DNA from: Romboutsia lituseburensis | GTDB taxonomy: Bacteria; Bacillota; Clostridia; Peptostreptococcales; Peptostreptococcaceae | DNA length: 64,000 nt | Direction of reading: 5' to 3' | NCBI RefSeq assembly: GCF_024723825.1 | Contig: NZ_JANQBQ010000001.1 | Coordinates: forward strand, 2,728,001 to 2,792,000 | Shown here: in pieces, positions 11,525 through 20,119 of the stretch | Layout: each line of letters begins with the position of its first letter | Numbering within the stretch: position 1 is the first letter of the stretch | Notes under the pieces: generated by a model | Database searches by the model: none | The model's input: only the letters and a program-made list of their open reading frames with translations | What the model was told of the DNA's origin: nothing | Position numbers and translations under genes: made by a program

Positions 11525-12820
11525 ATGAACTACCAAGAATCATTAAATTATATTAATGAATCACACAAATTTGGAATTAGATTAGGCTTAGATAATATGA
11601 GAAATTTACTAGAGCTTTTGGGAAATCCACAAGATAAGTTAAATGTAATACATGTGGCAGGAACTAATGGTAAAGGCTCAACTTGTTCATTTATAACTAG
11701 CATATTAAAAGAATCAGGATATAAAGTAGGATTATATACATCTCCATTTTTAGAAACTTTTACAGAAAGAATAAGAATAAATGGAGACAATATACTTGAA
11801 GAAGATGTAGCAAGGATAGTTACATTAATAAAAGAGAAAATAGAGCAAGGAGATATATACCCGACGGAATTTGAGATAGTTACAGCTATGGCATTTTATT
11901 ATTATTGCGAGCAAGGTGTTGATTTTGTAGCACTTGAAGTTGGTTTAGGTGGAAGATATGATGCAACTAATATTATAAAAACATCAGATATTAGCGTAAT
12001 AACATCAATAAGCTTAGACCATGTCGGTATACTTGGAGATACAGTAGCAAAAATAGCCTATGAAAAAGGTGGAATAATAAAAGAAAATGGAACAGCAATA
12101 GTTTATGATCAAAGTGATGAAGCAAAAGATGTTATAAAAGATATATGCAAAGAGAAAAATGCAAAGTATATAGAAGTTAAATTCGACGATATAAGTATAA
12201 AGCAATCAGATATATACTCACAAGTATATGATTGTAGCATAATGGGTAAAAAATATGATGATTTAGAAATAAAACTTATAGGAGACCATCAAATAAATAA
12301 TTCTATTTTAGCATTAAGTGCTATAGAATTCTTAAAAGAAAAAAAAGGATTAAATATAACAGAAGAAAATATTAGAAAAGGTCTTATAAATACAAAATGG
12401 CCAGGTAGAATAGAAAAGATAATGGAGAAACCTATATTTATAATAGATGGAGCTCATAATGAAGATGGAGCTAGATCGCTTGCTAAAGCTATAGACAAAA
12501 ACTTTAATGGAAAGAAAGCAACTCTTCTAATCGGTATGTTAGAAGATAAAGATATAAATGGAGTATTAGAAATACTTATGCCATATTTTAATAAAGTTAT
12601 AACTACTACACCAGATAATCCAAGAGCAATAGATAGTGAAAAATTAAAAGATAAAATTTCAAAATATGTAGACAATATAGTTTCAAAACCTAGTATAGAA
12701 GAAGCTGTAGAATATACATTAAAAAATTCATCTGAGGATGAAATAGTAATAAGTGCAGGTTCTTTATATATGATAGGGACGGTGAGAACTTTAGTAAATA
12801 AAATGTTAGTATTAAATTAA
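11525..12820 (+). CDS. folC: Folylpolyglutamate synthase / dihydrofolate synthase
   Basis: 431 residues, usual for FolC, which adds glutamate to folates (and often dihydropteroate) with ATP. The Mur-ligase-like P-loop GTNGKGST is at 46-53. The family blocks LYTSPFLETFTERIRING, EVGLGGRYDATN, TSISLDHVGILGDT and DGAHNEDG follow in order. Ribosome site AAGGGGGAAGTGGG. Single gene with a terminator downstream. Other folate genes are not adjacent. Confidence 0.95.
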   Translation: MNYQESLNYINESHKFGIRLGLDNMRNLLELLGNPQDKLNVIHVAGTNGKGSTCSFITSILKESGYKVGLYTSPFLETFTERIRINGDNILEEDVARIVTLIKEKIEQGDIYPTEFEIVTAMAFYYYCEQGVDFVALEVGLGGRYDATNIIKTSDISVITSISLDHVGILGDTVAKIAYEKGGIIKENGTAIVYDQSDEAKDVIKDICKEKNAKYIEVKFDDISIKQSDIYSQVYDCSIMGKKYDDLEIKLIGDHQINNSILALSAIEFLKEKKGLNITEENIRKGLINTKWPGRIEKIMEKPIFIIDGAHNEDGARSLAKAIDKNFNGKKATLLIGMLEDKDINGVLEILMPYFNKVITTTPDNPRAIDSEKLKDKISKYVDNIVSKPSIEEAVEYTLKNSSEDEIVISAGSLYMIGTVRTLVNKMLVLN

Positions 12821-12840
12821 TGTAAAGTTTATTGTATACA

Positions 12841-12870
12841 AAAAAGGTGGCAATATGCCACCTTTTTTTA
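12841..12870 (+). terminator. Intrinsic terminator of folC
   Basis: AAAAAGGTGGC / GCCACCTTTTTTT hairpin with T-run. Confidence 0.9.
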
Positions 12871-12952
12871 TAAATAATAATTCTGTTCAGAATTACTATT
12901 TATATGTGTGATATTAACAAAAGCTATTAAACATTTTAAAATATGATAGCTG

Positions 12953-13198
12953 TTATAAAGATTGACGTATAGCTTTAGATAATTGATCTGGGCAAGAAGT
13001 AGTCTTACCTCCACAAGGTATGTTAGCTAATTTGTCAGCAACTTCAAGTGCGTTTTGTCCTATAACTAACTGTCTAAGTCCTATTAAATTTCCTGGACAT
13101 CCACCAACGAATTCAACATCAGTGATAACGTTATTATCGTCGATTTCAAACATCATCTCTTTACAACAAACCCCACTTGGTTTAAAAGTAATTTTCAT
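12953..13198 (-). CDS. TSCPD-domain small protein (TIGR03905-like)
   Basis: 81 residues. Conserved cysteine blocks CCKE (11-14), GGCPGN and CGGKTTSCPDQL mark the TSCPD family, small proteins of unknown role related to a C-terminal part of some ribonucleotide reductases. The cysteines suggest metal or redox chemistry, which is inference. The ribosome site TAGGAGTT is close to the ATG. It is transcribed towards folC. Confidence 0.82.
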   Translation of the reverse strand: MKITFKPSGVCCKEMMFEIDDNNVITDVEFVGGCPGNLIGLRQLVIGQNALEVADKLANIPCGGKTTSCPDQLSKAIRQSL

Positions 13199-13343
13199 AA
13201 TTATGAACTCCTAATTAAAATAGTTTTATTACCCTAATAATACCAATATCTACATAATATTTCAAGTATGAAAACATAGTCATAATGAAGAGCCATTAAT
13301 AATATATTATTGTAGTATGTATATAAAGAGGGGAGGTTATTAT

Positions 13344-14210
13344 TTGAAAGTATATATTTCTAATTACCTATCAAAGAGCATAAGCATATTAAGTTATCCT
13401 AAATTTGAAATTGAAAAAGAAATTTATTTAGAGGAGGATATCTATCCACATCATATCTGCGTTGATGAAGAGAAAAATTTAATGTATATACCAAGTTCTA
13501 GTAATGGCATTTTATATATATTAGATCTAAATTCGAATGAAATAGTAGAAAATATATCAATAGGTGGCAATCTAAGTCAAATATCATTGTGTAATGGGGA
13601 ATTATTTATATCTAATGAGGATTCAAACAGTATTTATATATTAGACCAAGAGACTCTAAATCCAGTTGGAATAATTGGTGTAGATGAAATGCCTCATGGA
13701 TTTGATTTTAATAATATAGAAAATAAGTTATATGTACCATGTGTAAATTCAATTATATGTATAGATACTTTAAGCAAATGTATTGATAGAAAAAAAGAAA
13801 TAGACTTTAAGGCTTGGCATATAAAAATTGATTGTAAGAAAAGTGAAATATATACATCTACATTGGACGGAAAAATCGTAATATTAGATGAATCTAAAAT
13901 GAAAATAATAAAGGTGCTAGAAGGATTTTTATTGCCAGTTCAAATATGTTTTAATTACAAAGATAATAAAGTGTATGTTGCAGATTTGGGTTACAAAAAC
14001 ATTAGCATATTAGATTATGATACGGGTGAACTTTTAGGTTCTATAAATATAGATGGAAATCCTCAGGGATTGGAAATAACAAAAGACGAAAAACTATTAA
14101 TAGTATCAGACACTCAAAAAAATGCAATAAAAATCTATGATACAAGTAATGATGAGCTAGTAAAAGAGATTAAAGTAGGAAAAGAGCCTACAACAATTTT
14201 ATGTGTGTAG
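13344..14210 (+). CDS. YncE-like beta-propeller protein
   Basis: 288 residues from a TTG at 13344, chosen because GGGGAGG lies 7 bases upstream and covers the other candidate start region (ATG 13317). About six to seven blade repeats follow the YVTN pattern 'hYVs.....ISILD..t.e....I.vg..P.gi', for example KVYISNYLSKSISILSY, KVYVADLGYKNISILDYD and LIVSDTQKNAIKIYD. There is no signal peptide, so a cytoplasmic or spore-associated scaffold is possible. Its stop is 2 bp from the end of the convergent DUF4364 gene. Function unknown. Confidence 0.8.
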   Translation: MKVYISNYLSKSISILSYPKFEIEKEIYLEEDIYPHHICVDEEKNLMYIPSSSNGILYILDLNSNEIVENISIGGNLSQISLCNGELFISNEDSNSIYILDQETLNPVGIIGVDEMPHGFDFNNIENKLYVPCVNSIICIDTLSKCIDRKKEIDFKAWHIKIDCKKSEIYTSTLDGKIVILDESKMKIIKVLEGFLLPVQICFNYKDNKVYVADLGYKNISILDYDTGELLGSINIDGNPQGLEITKDEKLLIVSDTQKNAIKIYDTSNDELVKEIKVGKEPTTILCV

Positions 14211-14212
14211 GC

Positions 14213-14749
14213 CTAATGGCTATCGCGTATAAGTAAATCTATTACTTCAGCATACATGTATGAAGCATTTTTTTTCCAATTATTACAAATTAGCTTAGCC
14301 TGTTTCTCCGAAGAAACATTTAAGTTTAAATCTATTAAATTAGATTGATTTTCTATAACTCTTAAATTAACAATAAATTCATGATCACTCTGTTTAACAA
14401 AACTTGATTTTACTTGAGTATCTGATAATAAACTTTCTTTATTATTAAGTATATACTCATCTATTTTTTTAGTTACATTTTCTGGAATTCTTGTTAGAAA
14501 ATATTCTAAAATTTCAAGACCCTTTTGAGTAAGAGAGTAGTATTCTCTATCAGATTCTTTATATGTAGCTAAAAACTTAGATTCCATAAGTTGTGATAAA
14601 AACTGTTGAAGTGAAAAATAATTCATTATTTCTGTTTCTAATACAACTTGAGTTATTTGAGAATTAGTTAAATCCATATTAATTTTATTTAATACATATA
14701 AAATTAAAAGCTTATGAGAAGCTAATTCTTCAGATGAGTTTTCAAACAT
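14213..14749 (-). CDS. DUF4364-like winged-helix protein
   Basis: 178 residues. The N-terminal 80 residues read as a winged helix: SHKLLILYVLNKI, then LTNSQITQVVLE, then YYSLTQKGLEILEYF. The C-terminal half is a strand-rich domain ending in a helix. This is the make-up of the clostridial DUF4364 family, presumed transcription regulators with unknown targets. A GGAGGATGAT ribosome site precedes the ATG. Confidence 0.78.
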   Translation of the reverse strand: MFENSSEELASHKLLILYVLNKINMDLTNSQITQVVLETEIMNYFSLQQFLSQLMESKFLATYKESDREYYSLTQKGLEILEYFLTRIPENVTKKIDEYILNNKESLLSDTQVKSSFVKQSDHEFIVNLRVIENQSNLIDLNLNVSSEKQAKLICNNWKKNASYMYAEVIDLLIRDSH

Positions 14750-14852
14750 AATATCATCCTCCGTAAACTATTTCTATATAATATATTAAACCAAAATATA
14801 TAAAAATAAAAGCACAATTTATTTAATATTATATTTGGATAAAATTCAAGAA

Positions 14853-14882
14853 AAAAAGGCTACCAATTTGGTAGCCTTTTTC
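14853..14882. terminator. Intrinsic terminator of the SASP gene (minus strand)
   Basis: AAAAAGGCTACC / GGTAGCCTTTTT hairpin with A and T runs on opposite sides, so it can act in both directions. Confidence 0.88.
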
Positions 14883-14903
14883 CTAGATGTCAGAATTTAC
14901 TAT

Positions 14904-15101
14904 TTACTTACCAGCCATTTGTTGTTCAGCCATTTCAACTAATTTCTTAGTCATATAACCACCAACATAACCGTTTTGTCTAGCTGTTAAGTTTCCTTTA
15001 TCTACGCTATCGTAGTTAGCTATACCTACTTCATTAGCTATTTCTAATTTCATTTGGTTTAGTGCAGCTTTAGCTGCTGGAACTGCTTTTTTGCTTGACA
15101 T
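14904..15101 (-). CDS. Alpha/beta-type small acid-soluble spore protein
   Basis: 65 residues, the standard SASP size. It coats spore DNA and protects it against UV and heat. The EIANEVGI site is where the GPR protease would cut at germination, and the DNA-binding C-terminal block is LTARQNGYVGGYMTKKLVE. The AGGAGGTAATTTACT leader gives a strong ribosome site. Expected to be sigma-G controlled; I did not confirm a promoter. Direct evidence that the organism sporulates. Confidence 0.95.
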   Translation of the reverse strand: MSSKKAVPAAKAALNQMKLEIANEVGIANYDSVDKGNLTARQNGYVGGYMTKKLVEMAEQQMAGK

Positions 15102-15237
15102 AGTAAATTACCTCCTGATATTTTGATGTCTAACAACACTTGTTTAATTTTGTTTAAACTGTTTTGTGTATGTGTTGTTAATACTAATATGTCCCAAAAC
15201 TAAATGTTATATACGTAATTTGAAAAAAATTTTTATT

Positions 15238-15405
15238 CTAAGTGAATTTTCTGTTCATCTTAGTTTTTTTGTCTTTTCTTATACCATTTTCAAGCTTGTG
15301 AGACTCTCTAAGATAGTGTTCGTGTTCTGGTTTTAATGGCAATCTAGTTGTAAAAACCTGACTACCATTTATATGGTTATTAGATGAATTTTTTTGATTT
15401 AACAT
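15238..15405 (-). CDS. Small basic protein, unknown
   Basis: 55 residues from the ATG at 15403-15405, which has AAAGGTGGTGG just upstream; an in-frame start further upstream lacks this. The product is N/K/H-rich with a RLPLKPEHEHYLRESHKLENG core and a lysine-rich tail. No signal or membrane segment. Its position between two sporulation genes hints at a spore link, but I do not recognise it. Confidence 0.5.
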   Translation of the reverse strand: MLNQKNSSNNHINGSQVFTTRLPLKPEHEHYLRESHKLENGIRKDKKTKMNRKFT

Positions 15406-15534
15406 ATATCCACCACCTTTTATTAGTATTAATTCTAATTTGCCCAATTAATAAATTTATTTTAATAGTAATTTTTTGAAATAAAAAAAAATAAGTTTTA
15501 AATATAGGACATATATATGAAAAGGAGGTGCAAT

Positions 15535-16296
15535 ATGAATACTAGATTTAAGAAAACAAGATCTTTATTATCTAGCGCATTTTTTTTGATATTAACATTA
15601 TCATTAATATTTGGATTAGTTTATGGGATAAGATATATATGCTATAAACAAGGAAATGTAAACATGCCAATATATAAAGTGGATACAGATGAAAAAAAAA
15701 TATCATTGAGTTTTGACGTAGCCTGGGGAACTGATAATATAGATGACATTCTTAAAGTATTAGAAAAACATGGAGTAAGGTCAACATTCTTTTTAGTTGG
15801 AAGTTGGGTAGATGATAATAAAAATTTAGTTGAAAAAATACATAAAGAAGGACATGAAATAGGAAATCATTCTAATACTCATGCTAATACTAAACAATTA
15901 TCAGAAGATGCAGTGGTACAAGAAATAGAATTAACATCAGAGAAAATTTCAAATATAACAGGTGAAAAAACTACTTTATTTAGACCTCCATTTGGGGATA
16001 TAGATACAAAAACATTGGATGTATGCAAATCTTTAGGTTATCAAGTAGTTAAATGGGATGTAGATTCTATGGATTGGAAACAATTAGGTCCTAATCATGT
16101 TATAGAAAGAGTTGTAAAAAATTCACAACCAGGTTCTATAGTTTTATTTCATGCAAACATAAATAATAGTGCTACATATTTAGACTCTATAATAACTAAT
16201 CTAAAAAAAGAAGGTTATGAAATAGTCCCTGTTTCAGAAATTCTTTATAAAGAAAATTTTACAATAGATAGTAATGGAGTTCAAAAATCTAAATAA
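15535..16296 (+). CDS. pdaB: PdaB-like sporulation polysaccharide deacetylase
   Basis: About 253 residues; ATG 15535 is used because AAAGGAGGTG (15521-15530) sits just ahead. An N-terminal membrane anchor (about 12-36) is followed by a NodB domain whose first motif is SFDVAWG rather than TFDDGP, as in PdaB, which keeps one Asp only. The others are GNHSNTHAN, RPPFGD, VDSMDW and SIVLFHA. B. subtilis PdaB is needed to maintain spores late in development; the altered first motif casts doubt on ordinary deacetylase activity. The family call is strong; orthology is inferred. Confidence 0.83.
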   Translation: MNTRFKKTRSLLSSAFFLILTLSLIFGLVYGIRYICYKQGNVNMPIYKVDTDEKKISLSFDVAWGTDNIDDILKVLEKHGVRSTFFLVGSWVDDNKNLVEKIHKEGHEIGNHSNTHANTKQLSEDAVVQEIELTSEKISNITGEKTTLFRPPFGDIDTKTLDVCKSLGYQVVKWDVDSMDWKQLGPNHVIERVVKNSQPGSIVLFHANINNSATYLDSIITNLKKEGYEIVPVSEILYKENFTIDSNGVQKSK

Positions 16297-16483
16297 AAGT
16301 ACATATAAAAAAATTACTTTAAAAAATGTTAACTTTGTTTAAAAATTTAACTTAAACTATAAAAAATATTAAATAAAATTCAATACAAGTGAAGAAATTG
16401 TAATAAAAATTGTCCGATATAAATATATTTATTATATAAGAAAGATAAAACATAAGAATTAACAATTGTGGGGGGATAAAGAA

Positions 16484-17119
16484 ATGATTACTGTTAAGGA
16501 TGATACTAATGTAGTAAACCTAAGAGGAGAATTAGATGGAGAATTAGAATTTAGCCATGAGATATTTGGGGAAAAATTCTATAACACAAAGATAAGAATA
16601 AATAGATTAAGTAACTCTAATGATGTACTACCAATAACTATATCAGAAAGGTTACTAGAAGAAATTGATTTTGAAAACAATAAATCTGTTAGAATAGTTG
16701 GTCAATTAAGATCTTATAATAAGAATATTAATAATAAAAATAGATTAGTACTTACTGTATTTGTTAGAGAAATAAAATTATCAGAAGAAGATAATAAGGA
16801 TCCAAATAACATTTTCCTTGATGGCTTTATATGTAAAGAACCTATATACAGAAAAACACCGTTAGGAAGGGAAATAACCGATTTATTAGTAGCTATAAAT
16901 AGACCTTATAATAAGTCTGATTATATTCCATCTATAGTTTGGGGAAGAAATGCTAAATTTGCTAAGTCTCTTAAAGTTGGAGATAGAATACAAATGTGGG
17001 GTAGAGTTCAGAGTAGAGAGTACGAAAAAAAGACAGAAGACGGAGACGTATTAAAGAAGGTTGCATATGAAGTTTCAATTTCAAAAATAAAAAAAACTAG
17101 TGAAAACAACAATGAATAA
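16484..17119 (+). CDS. Single-stranded DNA-binding protein with two OB-fold regions
   Basis: 211 residues from ATG 16484 (GGGGGGAT ribosome site 16470-16477). The second half is a recognisable SSB/PriB-type OB fold: FLDGFICKEPIYRKTPLGRE, then VAINRPYNKSDYIPSIVWGR and VGDRIQMWGRVQSREY. The first half looks like a diverged OB fold. It lacks the acidic SSB tail DDxPF. This two-domain type occurs in clostridia in addition to the essential SSB. Role in repair or sporulation is unknown. Confidence 0.78.
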   Translation: MITVKDDTNVVNLRGELDGELEFSHEIFGEKFYNTKIRINRLSNSNDVLPITISERLLEEIDFENNKSVRIVGQLRSYNKNINNKNRLVLTVFVREIKLSEEDNKDPNNIFLDGFICKEPIYRKTPLGREITDLLVAINRPYNKSDYIPSIVWGRNAKFAKSLKVGDRIQMWGRVQSREYEKKTEDGDVLKKVAYEVSISKIKKTSENNNE

Positions 17120-17229
17120 GATTTCCTAGAAAAACCACGAAATTTATATATTGAATAGTTGCCCCTTATTGATTATAATCTATTCTATGATGTTATTTAT
17201 AAATGTATAAAACAAAGAGGGGGAACACT

Positions 17230-17799
17230 GTGAAAAGCGTATTATATCATGATTATGAACCTAATGCTGATTTGACAGATACTTCTGATGATGTAACATG
17301 TTTTTTAGATAGTATCAAGTATGATATAGGAAACAATATATTACTTGTTGGAAATATAGGCAACTTAGGAAAAAGATTGAGGATGTTAGGTGTTTACGTT
17401 ACGATATTAGAAGATAACTGTTATGAAGATGTATGTTATTCTTTAATACACAATTGTAACTGTAATGTTGTTAAAGGATCATTAGAATTTTTACCTTTTG
17501 AAGATAAATACTTTGATAAGGTAATAATACTAGATCATTTTAATAACACTAATGACTACAAACGAGCTTCAAAAGAAATTAACAGAGTTTTAAAATGTAA
17601 TGGTGAATTAGTACTAGAAGATTTAAACCTAAAGAATATAAAGGTAAAATTAAAAAACTTAAAGCATAGGCTTTGTGGAGAAAATATAAATTATCGATAT
17701 CCTCAAGAAATAGTAAGTCTATTTTCTAAATTAAACTTTGAAGGAAATTTAAAAGAAGTTGAGAATGAGAGATACATTTATATAGGAAAAAGAAAATAA
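17230..17799 (+). CDS. SAM-dependent methyltransferase-like protein, degenerate
   Basis: 189 residues from GTG 17230, which has AGAGGGGG six bases upstream. The class I Rossmann pattern is visible but eroded: ILLVGNIGNLGKRLRMLG replaces the usual E/DxGxGxG motif I. It is followed by FLPFEDKYFDKVIILDHFNN and VLKCNGELVLEDL, as in methyltransferases acting on small molecules. With motif I altered, SAM binding is uncertain. A terminator follows. Confidence 0.6.
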   Translation: MKSVLYHDYEPNADLTDTSDDVTCFLDSIKYDIGNNILLVGNIGNLGKRLRMLGVYVTILEDNCYEDVCYSLIHNCNCNVVKGSLEFLPFEDKYFDKVIILDHFNNTNDYKRASKEINRVLKCNGELVLEDLNLKNIKVKLKNLKHRLCGENINYRYPQEIVSLFSKLNFEGNLKEVENERYIYIGKRK

Positions 17800-17821
17800 A
17801 TAATGTAATATAATATATAAT

Positions 17822-17850
17822 AAAGACTAGGATTATCCTAGTCTTTTATA
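17822..17850 (+). terminator. Intrinsic terminator
   Basis: AAAGACTAGGA / TCCTAGTCTTT hairpin plus TTTATA. Confidence 0.85.
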
Positions 17851-17934
17851 TTATCCATTATTAATAATAGGGCGAAAAATATAATTAATTATACTAACTA
17901 AAGAATACTTATAAAAAGAGGAGTGGATATACAT

Positions 17935-18072
17935 ATGGATTTAAATTATGGATTAATTATAATAGTAATGTTATTTGTAATATTAATGTCTATTCAGTTT
18001 ACATTAAACAAAATATATGTGACATTAAAAGAAATAAAAGAAATACTTAATTTAAAAAAGATTAAGGAATGA
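17935..18072 (+). CDS. 45-residue single-pass membrane protein upstream of the sigma-54 activator
   Basis: Reads [20 protein letters not shown] and so on, to TGA 18070-18072. The AAAAAGAGGAGTGG sequence provides a ribosome site. Residues 6-20 form one hydrophobic helix, followed by a short K/E-rich amphipathic helix on the cytoplasmic side. The stop lies 5 bp before the next start (or overlaps it if ATG 18069 is used), so it is probably translated with the regulator. No family recognised. Confidence 0.6.
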   Translation: MDLNYGLIIIVMLFVILMSIQFTLNKIYVTLKEIKEILNLKKIKE

Positions 18073-18077
18073 TAGGA

Positions 18078-19847
18078 ATGAGTAATTTACAAGATATAAA
18101 AGAAGATATTCAAAATATAGCAGAGGCTATAGAAGCTGTTTTAGGCGTAGATGTAACTATAGTTAATCAAGAACTAATAAGAGTTGCAGGTACTGGAACA
18201 TACCTAGATAAAATCGGTAAAAAGGTAAATGGATACTCAGCATTCAATAAGTCTTTAACAGAAAGAATAGAAATAATAATAGATGATCCTAGTTGTGATG
18301 AAATATGCAAGGAATGTTACAATAAAGGTAGCTGCAAGGAGTTTGCTGAAGTATGCTGCCCTATAATATCAGACAATGAAGCATACGGTGTTATAGGATT
18401 AATAGCTTTTACAGATAAGCAAGCAAGTTTAATAAAAGATAATAAAGATAGTTTAATGAATTTTTTAAGAAAAATGGCTGACTTAATATCAAGCAAGATA
18501 AAAGCTCAAATAAAATCATATGAAGTTGAACTAGAAAAGAAAAAATTAGAAACACTTTTAGATAGTATTGATAAAGCTATTGTATCGATAGATGTAAATG
18601 GAAAAATAGATAAGTATAATTCTAAATTTAAAGAAATATTTAACTTAGGTAATAATATAAAGTATAAAAATATATTTAAGATACTTAAATTTATAAATAC
18701 GCCTACGATAGATAATTTTAAAAACAATAAATCATGTAGTTTTCATTACAAAATAGATAGATATGAATTAAAGGGAATCTATAATATAAGTAAAATAATA
18801 TTAAACAATGAGTTAAAAGGATATGTAATAGATTTTATAGATAAAAAAGATGCAATAAAAAATTATAATAAAATAAACAAAGACTACAAAATAACTTTAG
18901 ACAATATAATAGGAAACAGTGAAGTAATAAATAATACTAAAAAAGAAGCTTTAATGGCATCTAAATCTACATCCACAGTACTTATAACAGGAGAAAGTGG
19001 AACAGGAAAAGAACTATTTGCAAGAGCTATACATAATCATAGTCCTAGATGTGATCATCCATTTGTAGCAGTAAACTGTGCAGCTATACCAGATAATTTA
19101 CTAGAAAGTGAGTTATTTGGATATGAAGAAGGCGCATTTACAGGTGCTAAAAAGGGTGGAAAACTAGGAAAGTTTGAGTTAGCTCATAAGGGGACTATAT
19201 TTTTAGATGAAATAGGTGATATGAGTCTTCATTTACAGGCAAAGCTATTAAGAGTATTGCAAGAAAAAGAGTTAAATAAAATAGGAGCAAATTCAAATAA
19301 GCTTATAGATGTAAGAGTAATTGCGGCAACAAACAAAGATTTAGAAGATATGGTTAAAAAAGGAACATTCAGAGAAGACCTATATTATAGATTAAATGTT
19401 ATACCGATAAAATTACCAAGTTTAAAAGAGCGTATAGGTGATATACCATTACTAATAGAGTTTATGATAGTAGAGTACGCTAGAAAGTTAAATAAGGATG
19501 TTGTAGGTATAGATTCAGATGTAATAGAACTTATGGAACGCTATGCATGGCCAGGCAACATAAGGGAACTACAAAATGTAATAGAGTATAGTGTAAACAT
19601 GTCATCTACTCCAAAAATAACTAGAAATGTAATACCTAATAGAGTCAATAATATTGAATCAGAAGATGTTGTAGTAAATGATGATAATATAAGAACTTTA
19701 GAAGAATTAGAAAAACGAGAAATATTAAAAGCACTAAATAAATATAAAAACTATAAAAAAGATAAGGAATTAGTAGCAAAATCACTTGGAATATCAAGGG
19801 CAACTTTATATAGGAAATTAGAAAAGTATAATATAATCTCAAAATGA
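18078..19847 (+). CDS. cdsR: Sigma-54-dependent activator, CdsR-like
   Basis: About 589 residues. ATG 18078 is preferred over 18069 because AAGGA is 9 bases upstream. An N-terminal sensor (1-140) has a cysteine cluster, [20 protein letters not shown] then EVCCPI, that could bind metal or thiols. A PAS-like region (about 155-265) follows. The AAA+ domain has Walker A GESGTGKE, the sigma-54 contact loop GAFTGA and the [19 protein letters not shown] block. The Fis-type HTH is [19 protein letters not shown]. It sits directly upstream of a cysteine desulfidase gene with a -24/-12 promoter, the arrangement of cdsR-cdsB in C. difficile (from memory). It should activate that gene when cysteine is abundant; effector is inferred. 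Confidence 0.85.
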   Translation: MSNLQDIKEDIQNIAEAIEAVLGVDVTIVNQELIRVAGTGTYLDKIGKKVNGYSAFNKSLTERIEIIIDDPSCDEICKECYNKGSCKEFAEVCCPIISDNEAYGVIGLIAFTDKQASLIKDNKDSLMNFLRKMADLISSKIKAQIKSYEVELEKKKLETLLDSIDKAIVSIDVNGKIDKYNSKFKEIFNLGNNIKYKNIFKILKFINTPTIDNFKNNKSCSFHYKIDRYELKGIYNISKIILNNELKGYVIDFIDKKDAIKNYNKINKDYKITLDNIIGNSEVINNTKKEALMASKSTSTVLITGESGTGKELFARAIHNHSPRCDHPFVAVNCAAIPDNLLESELFGYEEGAFTGAKKGGKLGKFELAHKGTIFLDEIGDMSLHLQAKLLRVLQEKELNKIGANSNKLIDVRVIAATNKDLEDMVKKGTFREDLYYRLNVIPIKLPSLKERIGDIPLLIEFMIVEYARKLNKDVVGIDSDVIELMERYAWPGNIRELQNVIEYSVNMSSTPKITRNVIPNRVNNIESEDVVVNDDNIRTLEELEKREILKALNKYKNYKKDKELVAKSLGISRATLYRKLEKYNIISK

Positions 19848-19872
19848 GACTAAATCTCATTTTGAGATTTTT
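19835..19872 (+). terminator. cdsR terminator built from two palindromes (possible activator sites)
   Basis: Two 13-bp palindromes, TCTCAAAATGAGA (19837-19849) and TCTCATTTTGAGA (19855-19867), are reverse complements, so the RNA folds into a long hairpin followed by TTTTTTT. The cdsR stop codon lies inside the first arm. Each arm is also a symmetric TCTCA-N3-TGAGA site by itself, about 200 bp upstream of the sigma-54 promoter, the usual place for activator binding. A further half site TTTTGAGA is at 19881-19888. Confidence 0.75.
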
Positions 19873-20058
19873 TTGTTTTATTTTGAGAATGAATATGAAA
19901 ACGTAATCATAAAAAGAAACTATTTATAAAAATAAATTATGTATTATTTTATATAAATATAAAATAATAAGTATAAAATTTATTTAAAAACATGTAAGTT
20001 CCTAATAAAATTTATATAAATATTAATTTATTTTAAAAAATTTTTTAGAATAAAATTT

Positions 20059-20076
20059 TTGGCACAAAAATTGCTT
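20059..20076 (+). promoter_or_regulatory. Sigma-54 (-24/-12) promoter of the cysteine desulfidase gene
   Basis: TTGGCACAAAAATTGCTT contains the invariant GG (20061-62) and GC (20073-74) with exactly 10 bp between, and fits the TGGCAC-N5-TTGCW consensus in full. The gene start is 44 bp downstream. The sigma-54 gene (rpoN) is in the same window. Confidence 0.92.
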
Positions 20077-20119
20077 ATATAATAAAGCATAATACTTAAT
20101 TTAATTGGAGGAATTTATT

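Noticed and set aside
13317-13343. Upstream ATG as start of the beta-propeller gene
   Set aside because: The strong GGGGAGG site lies between this ATG and the TTG at 13344, so it serves the TTG.
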